Positions 53,056 to 62,418 of a stretch of DNA of 64,000 nucleotides are shown here, piece after piece. The translations under genes and the position numbers were made by a program. Location: assembly GCA_021295915.1 (NCBI GenBank), contig JAGWBK010000002.1:29248-93247 (forward strand), in the 5' to 3' direction. Below the pieces are notes generated by a model. The model was not told the origin of the DNA, did not search any database, and worked only from the letters and a program-made list of their open reading frames with translations. This stretch comes from Dehalococcoidia bacterium. Its GTDB lineage: Bacteria > Chloroflexota > Dehalococcoidia > Lucifugimonadales > UBA1123. The first letter of the stretch is position 1; each line of letters starts with the position of its first letter.

Positions 53056-54336
53056 TTACGAATCTGCCGGTGCGGCCTCTGGAACATGTCTTGGAGGCCG
53101 CGCCAGTAGCACCATCAGCATGGTAAGCGCCCCCAAGGCGGCGAACGCAACGAAGGCGATTTGGTAGCTGCCAGTCAGGTCGAATACTGCACCGGCAGCA
53201 ACGGCCCCAACCGCTTGGCCGCCGCTGGTTAGTGGCTCCGCGACGCCTCTTATCGCTCCCAGCGAGCGACGTCCGAAGTAGTCAGCATAAGCCACCGGCG
53301 GCACCGCAAGCATCCCGCCGAGCCCAAACCCAAAGAATGCAGAATACGCCAGCGCCTGTGTCGTCGAGCTTGCAGTCATGAAGAGCAATGCCCCGATCGC
53401 CATAACTGCGGCGACCATGGAAAGGACGTGACGCGCAGGAACGCGCTCGACGATCCAGCCCCATGCAAGGCTTCCTAGTCCTAGGAACGCAGCATTTAGA
53501 CCCACTCCGACGCCCGCGAACACCGGACTCAGTCCCCCGTCACGCAGGAAGGCTGCGAGGTGGGTGTTGATTCCGGCCTGCATCAGGAACAGCATGCCCG
53601 TCCCCGTGGCTAGTATCCAGAGCGCCGGGGTCCTCATGGCCGCCTTCAGTGTCCATCCCGGTTCCTCGTCCGTGGGACTGCCTGAGACCTGCTCTTCTTC
53701 CTCAACCTCGTCGCCGTCCGGTTTCAGCCCGACGTCTTCGGGCTTTTCTGCAATCAGGAACGTTGCCGGCAATAGAGCGACCGCCCACACGATAAGTCCG
53801 AGAACGATCCAGGCATCCTGCCAGCCGCGCTTATCTATCACGATCGACGCGACAAGCGGGAACATGATCATTCCGATCGAGTGGGAGAGAAACAGGATAC
53901 CACTTGCCCTCCCACGCATTCTGACGAACCACCGCGTGGCGACAACCGACGCCCCAATCTGCACAGGGCTCGAGAATATGACGCGCCCCACGCCATAGGC
54001 CAGGTAGAACGCAATCGGTACAGTCGCCCACGCGAGCGAGATAGTCGACAGTCCTAGTATGAACACGCTCACGGCAAGCACAAGTCGTGCACCGTACCGG
54101 TCGATCAGCCAGCCGACTATGGGGGATGCTCCTGAAGCCGCCAGTCCGCCAAAGCTGGCCGCCCCGGCAATTAGCGTGCGGCTCCAGCCGAGGTCTTCTG
54201 CGAGGGGAAACATGAACACCGCAATAGTGAGGCTCGCCGCGGCATTCCTGACGATCTGAGTGCTGCTGGCCGACCCCAACACGACCCATCCATAGAAGAA
54301 CGGAGTTCTATGTGCGAGTCGGGGGGCTAGGTTCAA
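53056..54336 (-). CDS. Major facilitator superfamily transporter
   Basis: 426 aa with 12 predicted TM helices in two halves joined by a hydrophilic, Glu-rich loop (near residues 195-220, GDEVEEEEQVSGSPTDEEPG). GASPIVGWLIDRYGARLVLAV is the MFS motif A region, and the second half starts with AAMRTPALWILATGTGML. Resembles oxalate/formate- or monocarboxylate-type (OFA/MCT) porters. Substrate unknown. Convergent with the hydroxyacid dehydrogenase gene, which suggests a possible hydroxyacid link. Confidence 0.88.
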   Translation of the reverse strand: MNLAPRLAHRTPFFYGWVVLGSASSTQIVRNAAASLTIAVFMFPLAEDLGWSRTLIAGAASFGGLAASGASPIVGWLIDRYGARLVLAVSVFILGLSTISLAWATVPIAFYLAYGVGRVIFSSPVQIGASVVATRWFVRMRGRASGILFLSHSIGMIMFPLVASIVIDKRGWQDAWIVLGLIVWAVALLPATFLIAEKPEDVGLKPDGDEVEEEEQVSGSPTDEEPGWTLKAAMRTPALWILATGTGMLFLMQAGINTHLAAFLRDGGLSPVFAGVGVGLNAAFLGLGSLAWGWIVERVPARHVLSMVAAVMAIGALLFMTASSTTQALAYSAFFGFGLGGMLAVPPVAYADYFGRRSLGAIRGVAEPLTSGGQAVGAVAAGAVFDLTGSYQIAFVAFAALGALTMLMVLLARPPRHVPEAAPADS

Positions 54337-54453
54337 TTAAGGTCCGCAATCACTCAGAGGTCTTTGTCGAAAACACCAGCGGATGCTACCACCGGGCCTG
54401 AACCACCGTCAATTCTGTACTTGCAGATACTCCGTAGCGCGGGCGTCTCGCCC

Positions 54454-54474
54454 GCCCTGAGCGTGTCGAAGGGT
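54454..54474. repeat. Degenerate TTCGTCCTGAGC-type repeat
   Basis: CCCGCCCTGAGCGTGTCGAAGG resembles the repeats at 7424, 34053 and 38660. It lies in the 206-bp gap between the MFS gene and gamma-glutamyltransferase; I see no gene in the rest of the gap. Confidence 0.5.
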
Positions 54475-54542
54475 ATTGACCATTGAGTCACCCACAGCTC
54501 TTTCTCTGGCAGCCCGCCACCTGCCCGTTAGAGTTATGCCTT

Positions 54543-56279
54543 CTAGTAGCCCCGGGCCTCGTCAGTTCCAGTGGGTTGCACGCCTGCGTGGAGGTAGCCG
54601 GAGTCAGGGTTGACCATGACGCCTCGAGGTCTCGAGAAACCCCACTCCGTAAAGCGCTCTGGCACGACCTCCACGTTGTGACCCATTTCCGCGAGCATCT
54701 CGACGGTCTTCGGGTCGATCCTGTGGTCGACAAAGGTCTCCCGCTCGGCGGCATCGACACTCGGTGCCGTTATCGCCTCCTGCATACTCATCCCGAAGTC
54801 GATCACGTTTGAGATTACGTGCGCGATGCGGCACATGATCCTGCGTCCTCCAGGCGCTCCTACGCTGAAGAATGGACTGCCGTCCCTGAGTGCCAGCACG
54901 GGTGTCATGTTGTTCAGGCCGCGCTTGTATCCGGCAATCGAGTTCGCCGCTCCGGGCATGGGGTTGAATACGATCACGCCGTTGGTGAGCAGGACCCCCG
55001 TACCGGGCACGACCACACCTGAGCCGAACCCTCCGACCGCAGTCTGTGTGCAGGCTACCATGTTCCTGTCTCTGTCGATGACGCTGAAATGTGTAGTGCA
55101 GTCGCCCTCGCTCGGTGGCGAGGCCATTACAGCCTGTTCAGGCTTTGGTTGCGGATCGTAGCGCCACGGATCATGTAGGGGACCATCGAGATTGGACACC
55201 CACGGTTGCAGCTCGCGCTCATCTTCCAGCTTGGCAACTTCGCGGTCGATGGTAAGGGCGATCTCACTCCCGTACTTCCTCGACAGAATCCCGTTGAGTG
55301 GCACTGGTCCGAAATCGGGGTCTCCGACGAAGCTGTAGCGGTCGGCGAACGCGTGCCTGGCCGCTTCTGTAAACAGGTGCAGGTGCTCTGGGGAGCCGTG
55401 TGTGAGGACACTCAGATCGAAGCTCTCCAGGATGCGTAGCGTTTGCAGACTCGTGATCGTACCAGCCGGCGCCGGAGAACCGAGCAACTCGTACCCTCTA
55501 TATGTGACTCCTACAGGTTCCAGCACCTGCGCCTTGTACTCGGCGAGGTCCTTAGCGCTGAGTACTCCGCCGTTCCTCCTCATCTCCTCGTCGATCGCTG
55601 CCGCGATCTCGCCCCTGTGCAGAGCGTCCTTGCCCTCCCTGCCAATTCGTTCCAGGGTGTCGGCAAGGTCCCGCTGCACAATTCGTTCGCCGGGAGGAGG
55701 CGGAAATCCGTCACTCAGAAAGATGCTTGCGGCCTCCCCAAACCGGACCAGGTTAGGCATAGCCCTGGCGATCATCAGGCAGGCGGTAGGGTCGACCTCG
55801 AACCCCTCCCTTGCGTAGTGGATCGCAGGCTCAAGCACTTGCTCCAGTGACAGGACCCCAAACATCTCGTGGGCTCGGCACATACCAGCCGTGACCCCAG
55901 GCACGCCTACTGATTGATGCCCTACGGCGTTCGCGCCGTCCTCGACATCGTATATCCCGTTGCCCACCACGGTTTGGCCGGTCACACGGAACATGGCGGC
56001 GGTTGCAGCTTTCGGCGCGCGGTGGCCGTAGTCGATGGCGACGGAGCGGCCCTCTGCGGACATATGGACGATCATCTGGCCATGCCCGGCGATCGAGGAG
56101 TTCCACGGCTCGATCACGTTGAGGCAGAAGCCGGTCGCGACAGCAGCATCCACGGCGTTCCCGCCGCTTTTCAGGATGTCGACACCGACTTGGGCGGCGA
56201 TAGGGTGAGCGGTGGCGACGGCGCCGTGTTCGACGACCACCTCGTCCTTGTCAGGCCGCCATATGCTGCGTGTATTCAT
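54543..56279 (-). CDS. ggt: Gamma-glutamyltransferase (GGT)
   Basis: Ntn hydrolase transferring or hydrolysing gamma-glutamyl groups. About 578 aa from the ATG at 56279, preceded by a G-rich site; the ORF could extend 17 codons further. The catalytic nucleophile is Thr395 in DCTTHFSVIDRD; the family's GGNAVDAAVA, GHGQM and TVGGFGSG-type segments are present (AVGGFGSGVV). Autocleavage before the Thr would give two subunits. No signal peptide is obvious. Downstream of ureC. Confidence 0.9.
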   Translation of the reverse strand: MNTRSIWRPDKDEVVVEHGAVATAHPIAAQVGVDILKSGGNAVDAAVATGFCLNVIEPWNSSIAGHGQMIVHMSAEGRSVAIDYGHRAPKAATAAMFRVTGQTVVGNGIYDVEDGANAVGHQSVGVPGVTAGMCRAHEMFGVLSLEQVLEPAIHYAREGFEVDPTACLMIARAMPNLVRFGEAASIFLSDGFPPPPGERIVQRDLADTLERIGREGKDALHRGEIAAAIDEEMRRNGGVLSAKDLAEYKAQVLEPVGVTYRGYELLGSPAPAGTITSLQTLRILESFDLSVLTHGSPEHLHLFTEAARHAFADRYSFVGDPDFGPVPLNGILSRKYGSEIALTIDREVAKLEDERELQPWVSNLDGPLHDPWRYDPQPKPEQAVMASPPSEGDCTTHFSVIDRDRNMVACTQTAVGGFGSGVVVPGTGVLLTNGVIVFNPMPGAANSIAGYKRGLNNMTPVLALRDGSPFFSVGAPGGRRIMCRIAHVISNVIDFGMSMQEAITAPSVDAAERETFVDHRIDPKTVEMLAEMGHNVEVVPERFTEWGFSRPRGVMVNPDSGYLHAGVQPTGTDEARGY

Positions 56280-56406
56280 CGACCCAGACCCCCCCTGGCA
56301 CAATGTGAGTGCCATCGCTTCCATTGCCAACGACTACTATCCGTGTATTCCCAGCCACAGTAGGCTCCTTACCCTCAGCGCCGTCGCAGTGTCAGCAGGC
56401 AGGGCA

Positions 56407-58083
56407 TCACGCGAGGCTATAGCGCCGGTTCAGGGGTACCTCGCTCATCGGGCTCGAAGTAACAACGCTTCCATCAACACTTATCTGCCTGCTATCGAGG
56501 TCCACCTCTATCTTGGGGTTGAGGCTGTTTCTTAACATGCGCCTCTTGGTTACTGTCCGCATGTTCTTTACGGGCAGGAGCCTTCGTCGAGTGCCCAATC
56601 GGCGCTGCAGGGGCGACTCAAGTGAGGCCTGAGACACAAAGAAGGCGCTTATTCTGGAAGCGGAGTCTCCCATGGCTCCGAATGACGGTCCATACGTAAC
56701 TGGCTCAGACTGCCTGATAGAGGCGTTACCCTCACCAGTGGGAGACCATGCCACCTGGCCTCCCTTGATGACCATGTCTGGCTTGACACCGAAGAATGCG
56801 GGACTCCAGAGCACCACGTCTGCCATCTTGCCCGGCTCCAGCGACCCCACGTAGGACGAGATACCATGGGTAATGGCTGGGTTCAGCGTGTACTTGGCGA
56901 TATAGCGCAGGATGCGTTCGTTGTCGTGCTCCGGGTGAGTTGCACCTCGCTCAGCCTTCATCTTGTGGGCCAGTTGCCAGGTGCGTGTGATTACCTCGCC
57001 AATTCGTCCCATTCCCTGTGAGTCCGAATTGATGATTGGTACTGCCCCTATATCATGGAGCACATCCTCTGCGGCCATGGTTTCCCGCCGCAGTCTTTCG
57101 TCGAGAGCGGCTGCCTCAGGTGCGGCATCCACGTTGACACTGTGCACCTGCGCCGTCATGTGAAAGTGCTCTTCGTAAGTGCTGACGGTGTATGGAATCG
57201 TAGGAGTGGTGGAGGAGGTGATGATGTTGTTGACCCCTGCGAGCCTGATGAGGTCGGGCGCGTGCCCACCGCCTGCGCCTTCGACGTGATAGGCATGTAC
57301 GGCGCGTCCGCCAATCGCTTCGATGGTGTCGGACACCTCCATGGACTCATGAAGACCGTCGGTGTGGAGAGCGACCGACACGTCGTACTCGTCAGCCACA
57401 CGCAGGCATGCGTCGATGACGTAGGGATAAGCGCCCTCGTCCTCATGTATTTTGAAGCCCGCTGCCCCAGCCTCGATGCTCTCCACCATTGGGGACGGGT
57501 GGCTCGCGCTACCCCTTGCCTGCAGCGCAAGGTTGACCGGAATGTTCTCGAACGACTGGAGCCAGCCTTCTATCGTGGAGCGCCCTGTGGTGTTCAGACC
57601 TGCGCCCACGAACGTTGTCAGGCCCGCACTTAAGGCTGCGTCAATGAGCTTGGGATTGTTCCCGAGGTGCACGTGGCTGTCCACGCCGCCGGGAGTAGCG
57701 ATGAGTCCGTCCCCACGATACACGACGGTGTTTGGACCGATGATAAGGTCGACATCGTCCATGATTTCGGGATTGCCCGCTCTTCCTACCCCGACGATGG
57801 TACCGTCTTTTATTCCGATGCTTCCCTTGAATGTCCCCATCACAGGATCGATGACGATTGCGTTCGAGATGATGTTGTCCAGTTCGCTGTCTTTCGCTGG
57901 GCGATGCGAGTACATCATTCCTGTCCTGAGGTTCTTGCCCCATCCCCCCAGGACCTCGTCGCCGTAGTTGGTGTAGTCTCGCTCTATCAGCGCGAACAGG
58001 TCCGTATCTCCCAGACGTACGCGGTCTCCTTTGGTGGGTCCATACATGGACCCGTATCTCTGTCTATCGACTTCGAACGGCAC
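56407..58083 (-). CDS. ureC: Urease alpha subunit (divergent)
   Basis: 558 aa. The dinickel ligands are conserved: His137 and His139 (SHVH), carbamylated-Lys candidate Lys211 (FKIHED), His240 (VALHTD), His266 (HAYHVEGAGGGHAPD) and Asp354 (NSDSQGMGR), with His314 as general acid. The flap loop that is usually VCHHL reads VHSVN, and the loop between the HxH and Lys regions lacks the usual THATTCTPG insert and is shorter. So the active site is conserved but the flap is unusual. Followed downstream by ggt, not by accessory genes. Confidence 0.9.
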   Translation of the reverse strand: MPFEVDRQRYGSMYGPTKGDRVRLGDTDLFALIERDYTNYGDEVLGGWGKNLRTGMMYSHRPAKDSELDNIISNAIVIDPVMGTFKGSIGIKDGTIVGVGRAGNPEIMDDVDLIIGPNTVVYRGDGLIATPGGVDSHVHLGNNPKLIDAALSAGLTTFVGAGLNTTGRSTIEGWLQSFENIPVNLALQARGSASHPSPMVESIEAGAAGFKIHEDEGAYPYVIDACLRVADEYDVSVALHTDGLHESMEVSDTIEAIGGRAVHAYHVEGAGGGHAPDLIRLAGVNNIITSSTTPTIPYTVSTYEEHFHMTAQVHSVNVDAAPEAAALDERLRRETMAAEDVLHDIGAVPIINSDSQGMGRIGEVITRTWQLAHKMKAERGATHPEHDNERILRYIAKYTLNPAITHGISSYVGSLEPGKMADVVLWSPAFFGVKPDMVIKGGQVAWSPTGEGNASIRQSEPVTYGPSFGAMGDSASRISAFFVSQASLESPLQRRLGTRRRLLPVKNMRTVTKRRMLRNSLNPKIEVDLDSRQISVDGSVVTSSPMSEVPLNRRYSLA

Positions 58084-58085
58084 GT

Positions 58086-58457
58086 CTATTCACCTGTGTC
58101 GAGAAAGCCCTGAACGCGGGCCTTGGCCAGCGCCTCGCCGGCTTGAGTATCCGACAGGTGTCCGTTCACGAAACCCTGGTACCCGTACACCTGCCTTCTT
58201 CCCGCGATGTCTATGAGGCGGACTTCCACACTTTGCCCTGGCTCCCACCGCACGCCACTGCCTGACGGGACGTCGAGACGCCTGCCATACGCCGCGCGCC
58301 TGTCGAACCTCAGACGCTTGTTCACTTCAAAAAAGTGGTAGTGCGCGGTCACATAGACTGGATAACGCGATGTATTCTCCACAGATAGGACGACGTGATC
58401 CCGACCCTGGTTGCAGAGAATGTCCTCATCGGCGTAGATAACCTCACCTGGAATCAT
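58086..58457 (-). CDS. ureB: Urease beta subunit
   Basis: 123 aa. MIPGEVIYADEDI, the ENTSRYPVYVTAHYHFFEVN strand, RLRFDRRAAYGRRLDVPSG and VYGYQGFVNG match the family. The usual SHFHFFE reads AHYHFFE. A C-terminal extension of about 20 residues is present. Ends 3 bp before ureC. Confidence 0.92.
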   Translation of the reverse strand: MIPGEVIYADEDILCNQGRDHVVLSVENTSRYPVYVTAHYHFFEVNKRLRFDRRAAYGRRLDVPSGSGVRWEPGQSVEVRLIDIAGRRQVYGYQGFVNGHLSDTQAGEALAKARVQGFLDTGE

Positions 58458-58474
58458 GACAACATCCTCCTCAT

Positions 58475-58777
58475 TCAGCGGATGGGGTTCCGTACGAACA
58501 TGAGCTTGGTACCCTCTGGAAAGCTCACCTCCACCCTTATGGGGTCCACCATCTCTGGCACACCTTCCATCACGTCCTCGCGGCCGAGTACCTGTGTGGC
58601 GCGCTCCAGTGTTTCCACGTAGCTGTTGCCGTCCCTCGCGTACTCCATGATCTCATCACAGATCAGAGCTGTCGCCTCCGGATGGTTCAGCTTAAGTCCT
58701 CTGGCTCTCCTACGTCGGGCAAGCTCTGCCGCGCTGAAGATAGTCAATCTGTCCATCTCTCGTGGTGTAAGTCTCAT
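58475..58777 (-). CDS. ureA: Urease gamma subunit
   Basis: 100 aa from the ATG at 58777, which has GAGGAGG upstream; the longer frame to 58978 is not conserved. [40 protein letters not shown] and [14 protein letters not shown] are typical. Order ureA-ureB-ureC is the standard one; ureDEFGH are absent nearby, and the mobile element lies about 200 bp upstream. Confidence 0.93.
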   Translation of the reverse strand: MRLTPREMDRLTIFSAAELARRRRARGLKLNHPEATALICDEIMEYARDGNSYVETLERATQVLGREDVMEGVPEMVDPIRVEVSFPEGTKLMFVRNPIR

Positions 58778-58974
58778 GGCGTCCTCCTCGAATTCGTCGA
58801 AGTCCGCTGTCGTGTCCCTACCCATACTATCAGCATCCGGGAAGGGAACCCCTGGTACTTCGCCGAAGAGAAGGAACAGCCCGTCAGTGAATGCAGAGCG
58901 GTACGAGCAAGGGCAGGGGACAGTACCCGGGGACGGCGAGGGTGAAAGGGAACCTTGGCAGAAATGAGCTCTAG

Positions 58975-60561
58975 TCACGTTGAGTCTGGTACCCCTGACT
59001 TGACGAAATCAAGAACCGAGGCAGACTCCGATGTCACCCCGTCGCTCGGCATGGGGACCGTATACGTCACCGTAGCCTTGTCTCTGACCACCTCAATGTC
59101 CTCAACGAAGTTGCGGATGAGCGCCTTGCGCTCAGGAATGGACCCATCCTTAAGGAAGTCCCGGAAGTCTGCCACGTATTCCCTGATCACGTCTGTTGTG
59201 AGAAGCCTCACCCTACGTTGCTCAAGCTGCGCCTTGGCGTCGTCTCTCGCAGACTCCAACTGCTCCTCACGATGCCTCAGAGAGAAGATGCGGGGCGATA
59301 GGACCTCCAGCCAGGGTCAGATCGCTCGTTTCAATGGCCTCGTAGAGTTTCTCCAGCCGCTTCCTAACGTCCGCTAGCTCCGCTTCGACGACCTCCAGTC
59401 TGCCGGACATCTCACCGGCAATGGCGTCGATCTCCTCCGCCACCAGCGACACCAACTCCACGATGGTCTCCTCGTTGAGGATGCGCTCCCTGATCTTCTC
59501 GACCACGAACGCCTCCAGCTTCGGGGCGTTCAGGTAGCGGGCGCTGCATGTCCCGGCGCCCTCCCGATGGAGGGTGCCGCATATGTAGTAGGCGAACTTG
59601 CCGCTTTTGGCTCCCTGGGCCGAATAGGGCCTGCCGCAGACCCCGCACCTGAGCAGCCCGCTCAGCAGGAACTTGCTCCCCACTCTCGCGGGCCTCTGCA
59701 CCTTAGGAGCCCGGTCCCGCATTGCCTGCTGAACGTCGTCGAACAGCTCCCTCGAAACCAGCGCGGGCCAGGCTCCCTCAACCCTCACCGGGTCGGCGGC
59801 CTTATCTCCCTTCGATGTGCGACCCCAGACGGAGGTTCCCGTGTAGGCTTCGTTCGTCAGCAGGTAGTGAAGACTTCCCTTTTTCCAGCGGTTGCCTTTG
59901 TTGGTGATGCCCCAGTCGTTCAGGGCCTTGCATATCTCCTTGAGGCCGTTGCCACGAAGGGAGCTCTCGAAACTCTCCTTTACCACCGGAGCGGTTGCGC
60001 TATCAACCTCAAGGGTGGGCCTCTCTTTCGCGCTGTCGCTGACCTTGACTCTCTTGTAGCCGAATGGGGCTCTGGAAGCCATGTAGAAGCCCCGCGATGC
60101 GGCCTCCCTCATCCCTCGGACGACATCCTGGGCAAGATTTTCGCTATAGAACTCATCGACGCTCTCGATGATGGCCTCCATGAGCTTACCGGTGGGGGAG
60201 TCGTCAGCATGCTCGGTGATGGACACTACGCGGATGCCCTTGCGCCGCAGCATGGACTTGAAGGCGACGGCGTGCTCGCGCTTACGGGTGAAGCGACTGA
60301 ACTTCCATACGAGAATCACCTCGAATGGAGCCTTCGGATTGCTACCCTCCTCGATCATATTTCGGAACTGCGGCCTGTCGGCGACGCGTCCGCTCTCGGC
60401 CTCGTCCACGTACTCGCGGGCTACAGAGTAGCCGTTGGTCCTGGCTAGTCCTTGAGTGCCCTGAGTTGGGCAGGCACGGACAGGTCCACGTCCTGCCGGT
60501 CGCTTGATACTCTGGCGTAGAGCGCCGCCGGCGTGAGCGGCTGTCTGTCCGAATGTCTCAT
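58975..60561 (-). pseudogene. Large serine recombinase (site-specific integrase), twice frameshifted
   Basis: Segments in three frames reassemble into one large serine recombinase. The start MRHSDRQPLTPAALYARVSS (ATG 60561; catalytic Ser19 in YARVS) runs into a TAG at 60445-60447. A one-base deletion there restores the frame reading RTNGYSVAREYVDEAES, which continues in the ORF 60409-59267 with the recombinase domain, the zinc ribbon CGVCGRPY...CGTLH...C and coiled coil. Near 59290-59306 a one-base insertion shifts again; the restored frame (LSPRIFSLRHREEQLES) runs on to the stop at 58975. As read, non-functional; sequencing error could be checked. Confidence 0.85.
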
Positions 60562-61217
60562 GCCTTTGCCTCCATGTATCCGATGATTGCGTTGTCTACA
60601 GTCTTCGTTACAGATGTGTTGTATCCTCTACCAAGGTAAGCCCTAAAGTCTTCACGACTGTTGAGATACTGGGCTAGGTCAACAAACGAAGGAAATATGA
60701 CCTTAAAGTAATCTCCTTCCAGCCTTTGCCCCTTGTTTCTCCTATGGATTGCCCTATCGTAGAAAGAGAACTTGCCACTGTATTCGTTGTCAATCGGCGG
60801 AGCAAGCTCAGGAAGCAGGTGATGGATAGCCTTAGATCCGGATACAAGTCTAGCCGCTTCACCTGTAATTCTCAGTTCGTCAATGGCATCCCATAATCTG
60901 CCAGTGATGGCATCGATGTCCCAACACGCATCTGCAATGTTCAGATCGCTCAAAGGATCGAGTCTGTGAGCTGCTTTCCTGACCTCTTTCTTGAAAGTAT
61001 CATCGAAGGGAATGATCAGCCAACTGCGTTTTCCGAACCACGCTTTCAGGATCCAGTGCAAGTCCCTCAGGAACGTTTCGTCAGCAGCAGCCTCGCTAGG
61101 CTTCGACAACCGTTGCCTTCGCGCGATGAGATCTCTGTGGAGATCCATATTCCATTGGCAGTGACGGGACTGAAGGTTACAGTAGGCATTCAGCGGAGTA
61201 ATCGGATCGTCCTTCAA
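60558..61217 (-). CDS. Unknown mobile-element protein, probable N-terminal frameshift
   Basis: 219 aa as read from a TTG at 61217 without a ribosome-binding site. Its stop overlaps the recombinase ATG (ATGA), so the two are coupled. LVSGSKAIHHLLPELAPPIDNEYSG and DACWDIDAITGRLWDAIDEL are conserved-looking but unassigned. Upstream, minus-strand frame 61371-61211 reads KVCFCWKSEWTDEVKRDAIE then KKGKRLNKRIE and joins DDPITPLNAYCNLQSRH if one G (61211-61212) is removed, so the real gene probably starts further upstream. No ATG with a site was found. 61372-61391 shows nothing. Confidence 0.55.
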   Translation of the reverse strand: MKDDPITPLNAYCNLQSRHCQWNMDLHRDLIARRQRLSKPSEAAADETFLRDLHWILKAWFGKRSWLIIPFDDTFKKEVRKAAHRLDPLSDLNIADACWDIDAITGRLWDAIDELRITGEAARLVSGSKAIHHLLPELAPPIDNEYSGKFSFYDRAIHRRNKGQRLEGDYFKVIFPSFVDLAQYLNSREDFRAYLGRGYNTSVTKTVDNAIIGYMEAKA

Positions 61218-61391
61218 TTCGCTTATTCAGTCTCTTGCCCTTTTTTTCAATTGCATCTCGCTTGACCTCATCAGTCCATTCGCTCTTCCAACAGAAGCAA
61301 ACTTTCTTTCCGCCGTTACGAACATTCTTCGTTCTCTCCCACGTCAGAGAAGTTAGTGATGGCTATCTCTCCTTCCTATTCCTGCTCTCTC

Positions 61392-61814
61392 CTAACTGCC
61401 CACCAACTCTATGCGGTCTCCGTAGCGCCGAAAGTCCGATGTGTTGAAAGTCAGGAGCCTGCGCTCATCATGCGCGAGCATGGTCGCCACGATGTTGGCA
61501 TCGTGAATCTGCTTACCTGCAACCGATACCTCACGACACAGCGTGATCAACGACTCTGTAACCACGGGACCATCCTCGAGTATCTCGAAGTTCCTCAGCA
61601 GTCTGTTCGCGTCGTCCAGCGCCTCGTCACGCGTGATGGAGACCGACCAGGTCTGCGGCCGTGTGACCACAGACAGGTACTCTCGCACGACCTGTCGGCT
61701 GATCCTCAGTGGTTCATCGCCATGTAGAGCGTGCTGTAATCTATCCCTGGCGATGTCGTGACCGGGCGCACCGGGGATGCGTGCGTTCAGGAAGATGTTG
61801 GTGTCTATGAACAT
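61392..61814 (-). CDS. PIN-domain protein (VapC-like ribonuclease)
   Basis: 140 aa. Acidic catalytic residues of the PIN fold: Asp4 in MFIDTNIFLNARI, a Glu in VVREYLSVV (near residue 45), and Asp in HDANIVATM (near 105) with a final LLTFNTSDFRRY. VapC-type toxins cleave RNA; a PIN protein can have other roles. It starts just after the DUF7662-like gene ends (6 bp), so the two are a pair. Confidence 0.85.
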   Translation of the reverse strand: MFIDTNIFLNARIPGAPGHDIARDRLQHALHGDEPLRISRQVVREYLSVVTRPQTWSVSITRDEALDDANRLLRNFEILEDGPVVTESLITLCREVSVAGKQIHDANIVATMLAHDERRLLTFNTSDFRRYGDRIELVGS

Positions 61815-61819
61815 AGGGG

Positions 61820-62224
61820 CTAATTCCTGTCCTCGTAGATGTCCTCTCGCCTGAGACTAAGACCCTTCGGCCACACCGCTGCTGGGTAGACGGGCCACAC
61901 TTCATCGAGGCTGAGGTTGCGTACAGGTCTGGGGTGTGTTCGACGGAACAGGAGGGTCTCTGCGTCCATATCGATCTCCGCCGTTTCCCACCCGGCGACA
62001 CTCCAGGCAAGAGCGTGACTGTGACCGCTGCTGCCTCTCTGATTTCCCCACCAGGGTCGGTGCAACCTAGCGGACGGAGGCAGTTCGAACCCGATGACCA
62101 GCTCTATCTCTCCGAAGGTTGTTCTCCACTCCTGGACCTCGAGAGCGCACAGGTGCCGGTACAGCCTCTTGTACTTACCCCGGTCTGCCATAAGCCGGTA
62201 CTGCTGGTTTCGGTCTATCGTCAT
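61820..62224 (-). CDS. DUF7662-like protein preceding PIN protein
   Basis: 134 aa from the ATG at 62224, with GGAGGTCC upstream. The middle shows the pattern FELPPSARLHRPWWGN ... AWSVAGWETAEID, which I recall as the DUF7662 family. The C-terminal tail WPKGLSLRREDIYEDRN is basic/acidic and resembles the tail of antitoxins that accompany PIN toxins. The longer ORF to 62623 overlaps the next gene in another frame and is not used. It may act as the antitoxin of the PIN protein (inference). Confidence 0.65.
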   Translation of the reverse strand: MTIDRNQQYRLMADRGKYKRLYRHLCALEVQEWRTTFGEIELVIGFELPPSARLHRPWWGNQRGSSGHSHALAWSVAGWETAEIDMDAETLLFRRTHPRPVRNLSLDEVWPVYPAAVWPKGLSLRREDIYEDRN

Positions 62225-62418
62225 GGTGGACCTCCGCGCCGTGAGTCTTTGCAATGAAACACAGCTATATGTTAGTGAGTTAGTGACTACTCTGCAAGTA
62301 CCACCACCCCTCCGCTGAAGGGCCAGTCGCCTCCGGGTGCATTGACGAATCACCTGAAGACGCGTACCGGCTCCAGTGCCTCGGGGCTGCGCCATGCCCT
62401 GCCCAGCGGTCCCGCTTG

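Noticed and set aside
58778-58978. N-terminal extension of ureA to 167 aa
   Set aside because: The UreA family starts at MRLTPRE; the extension is Pro/Ser-rich and unconserved, and a good ribosome-binding site precedes 58777.
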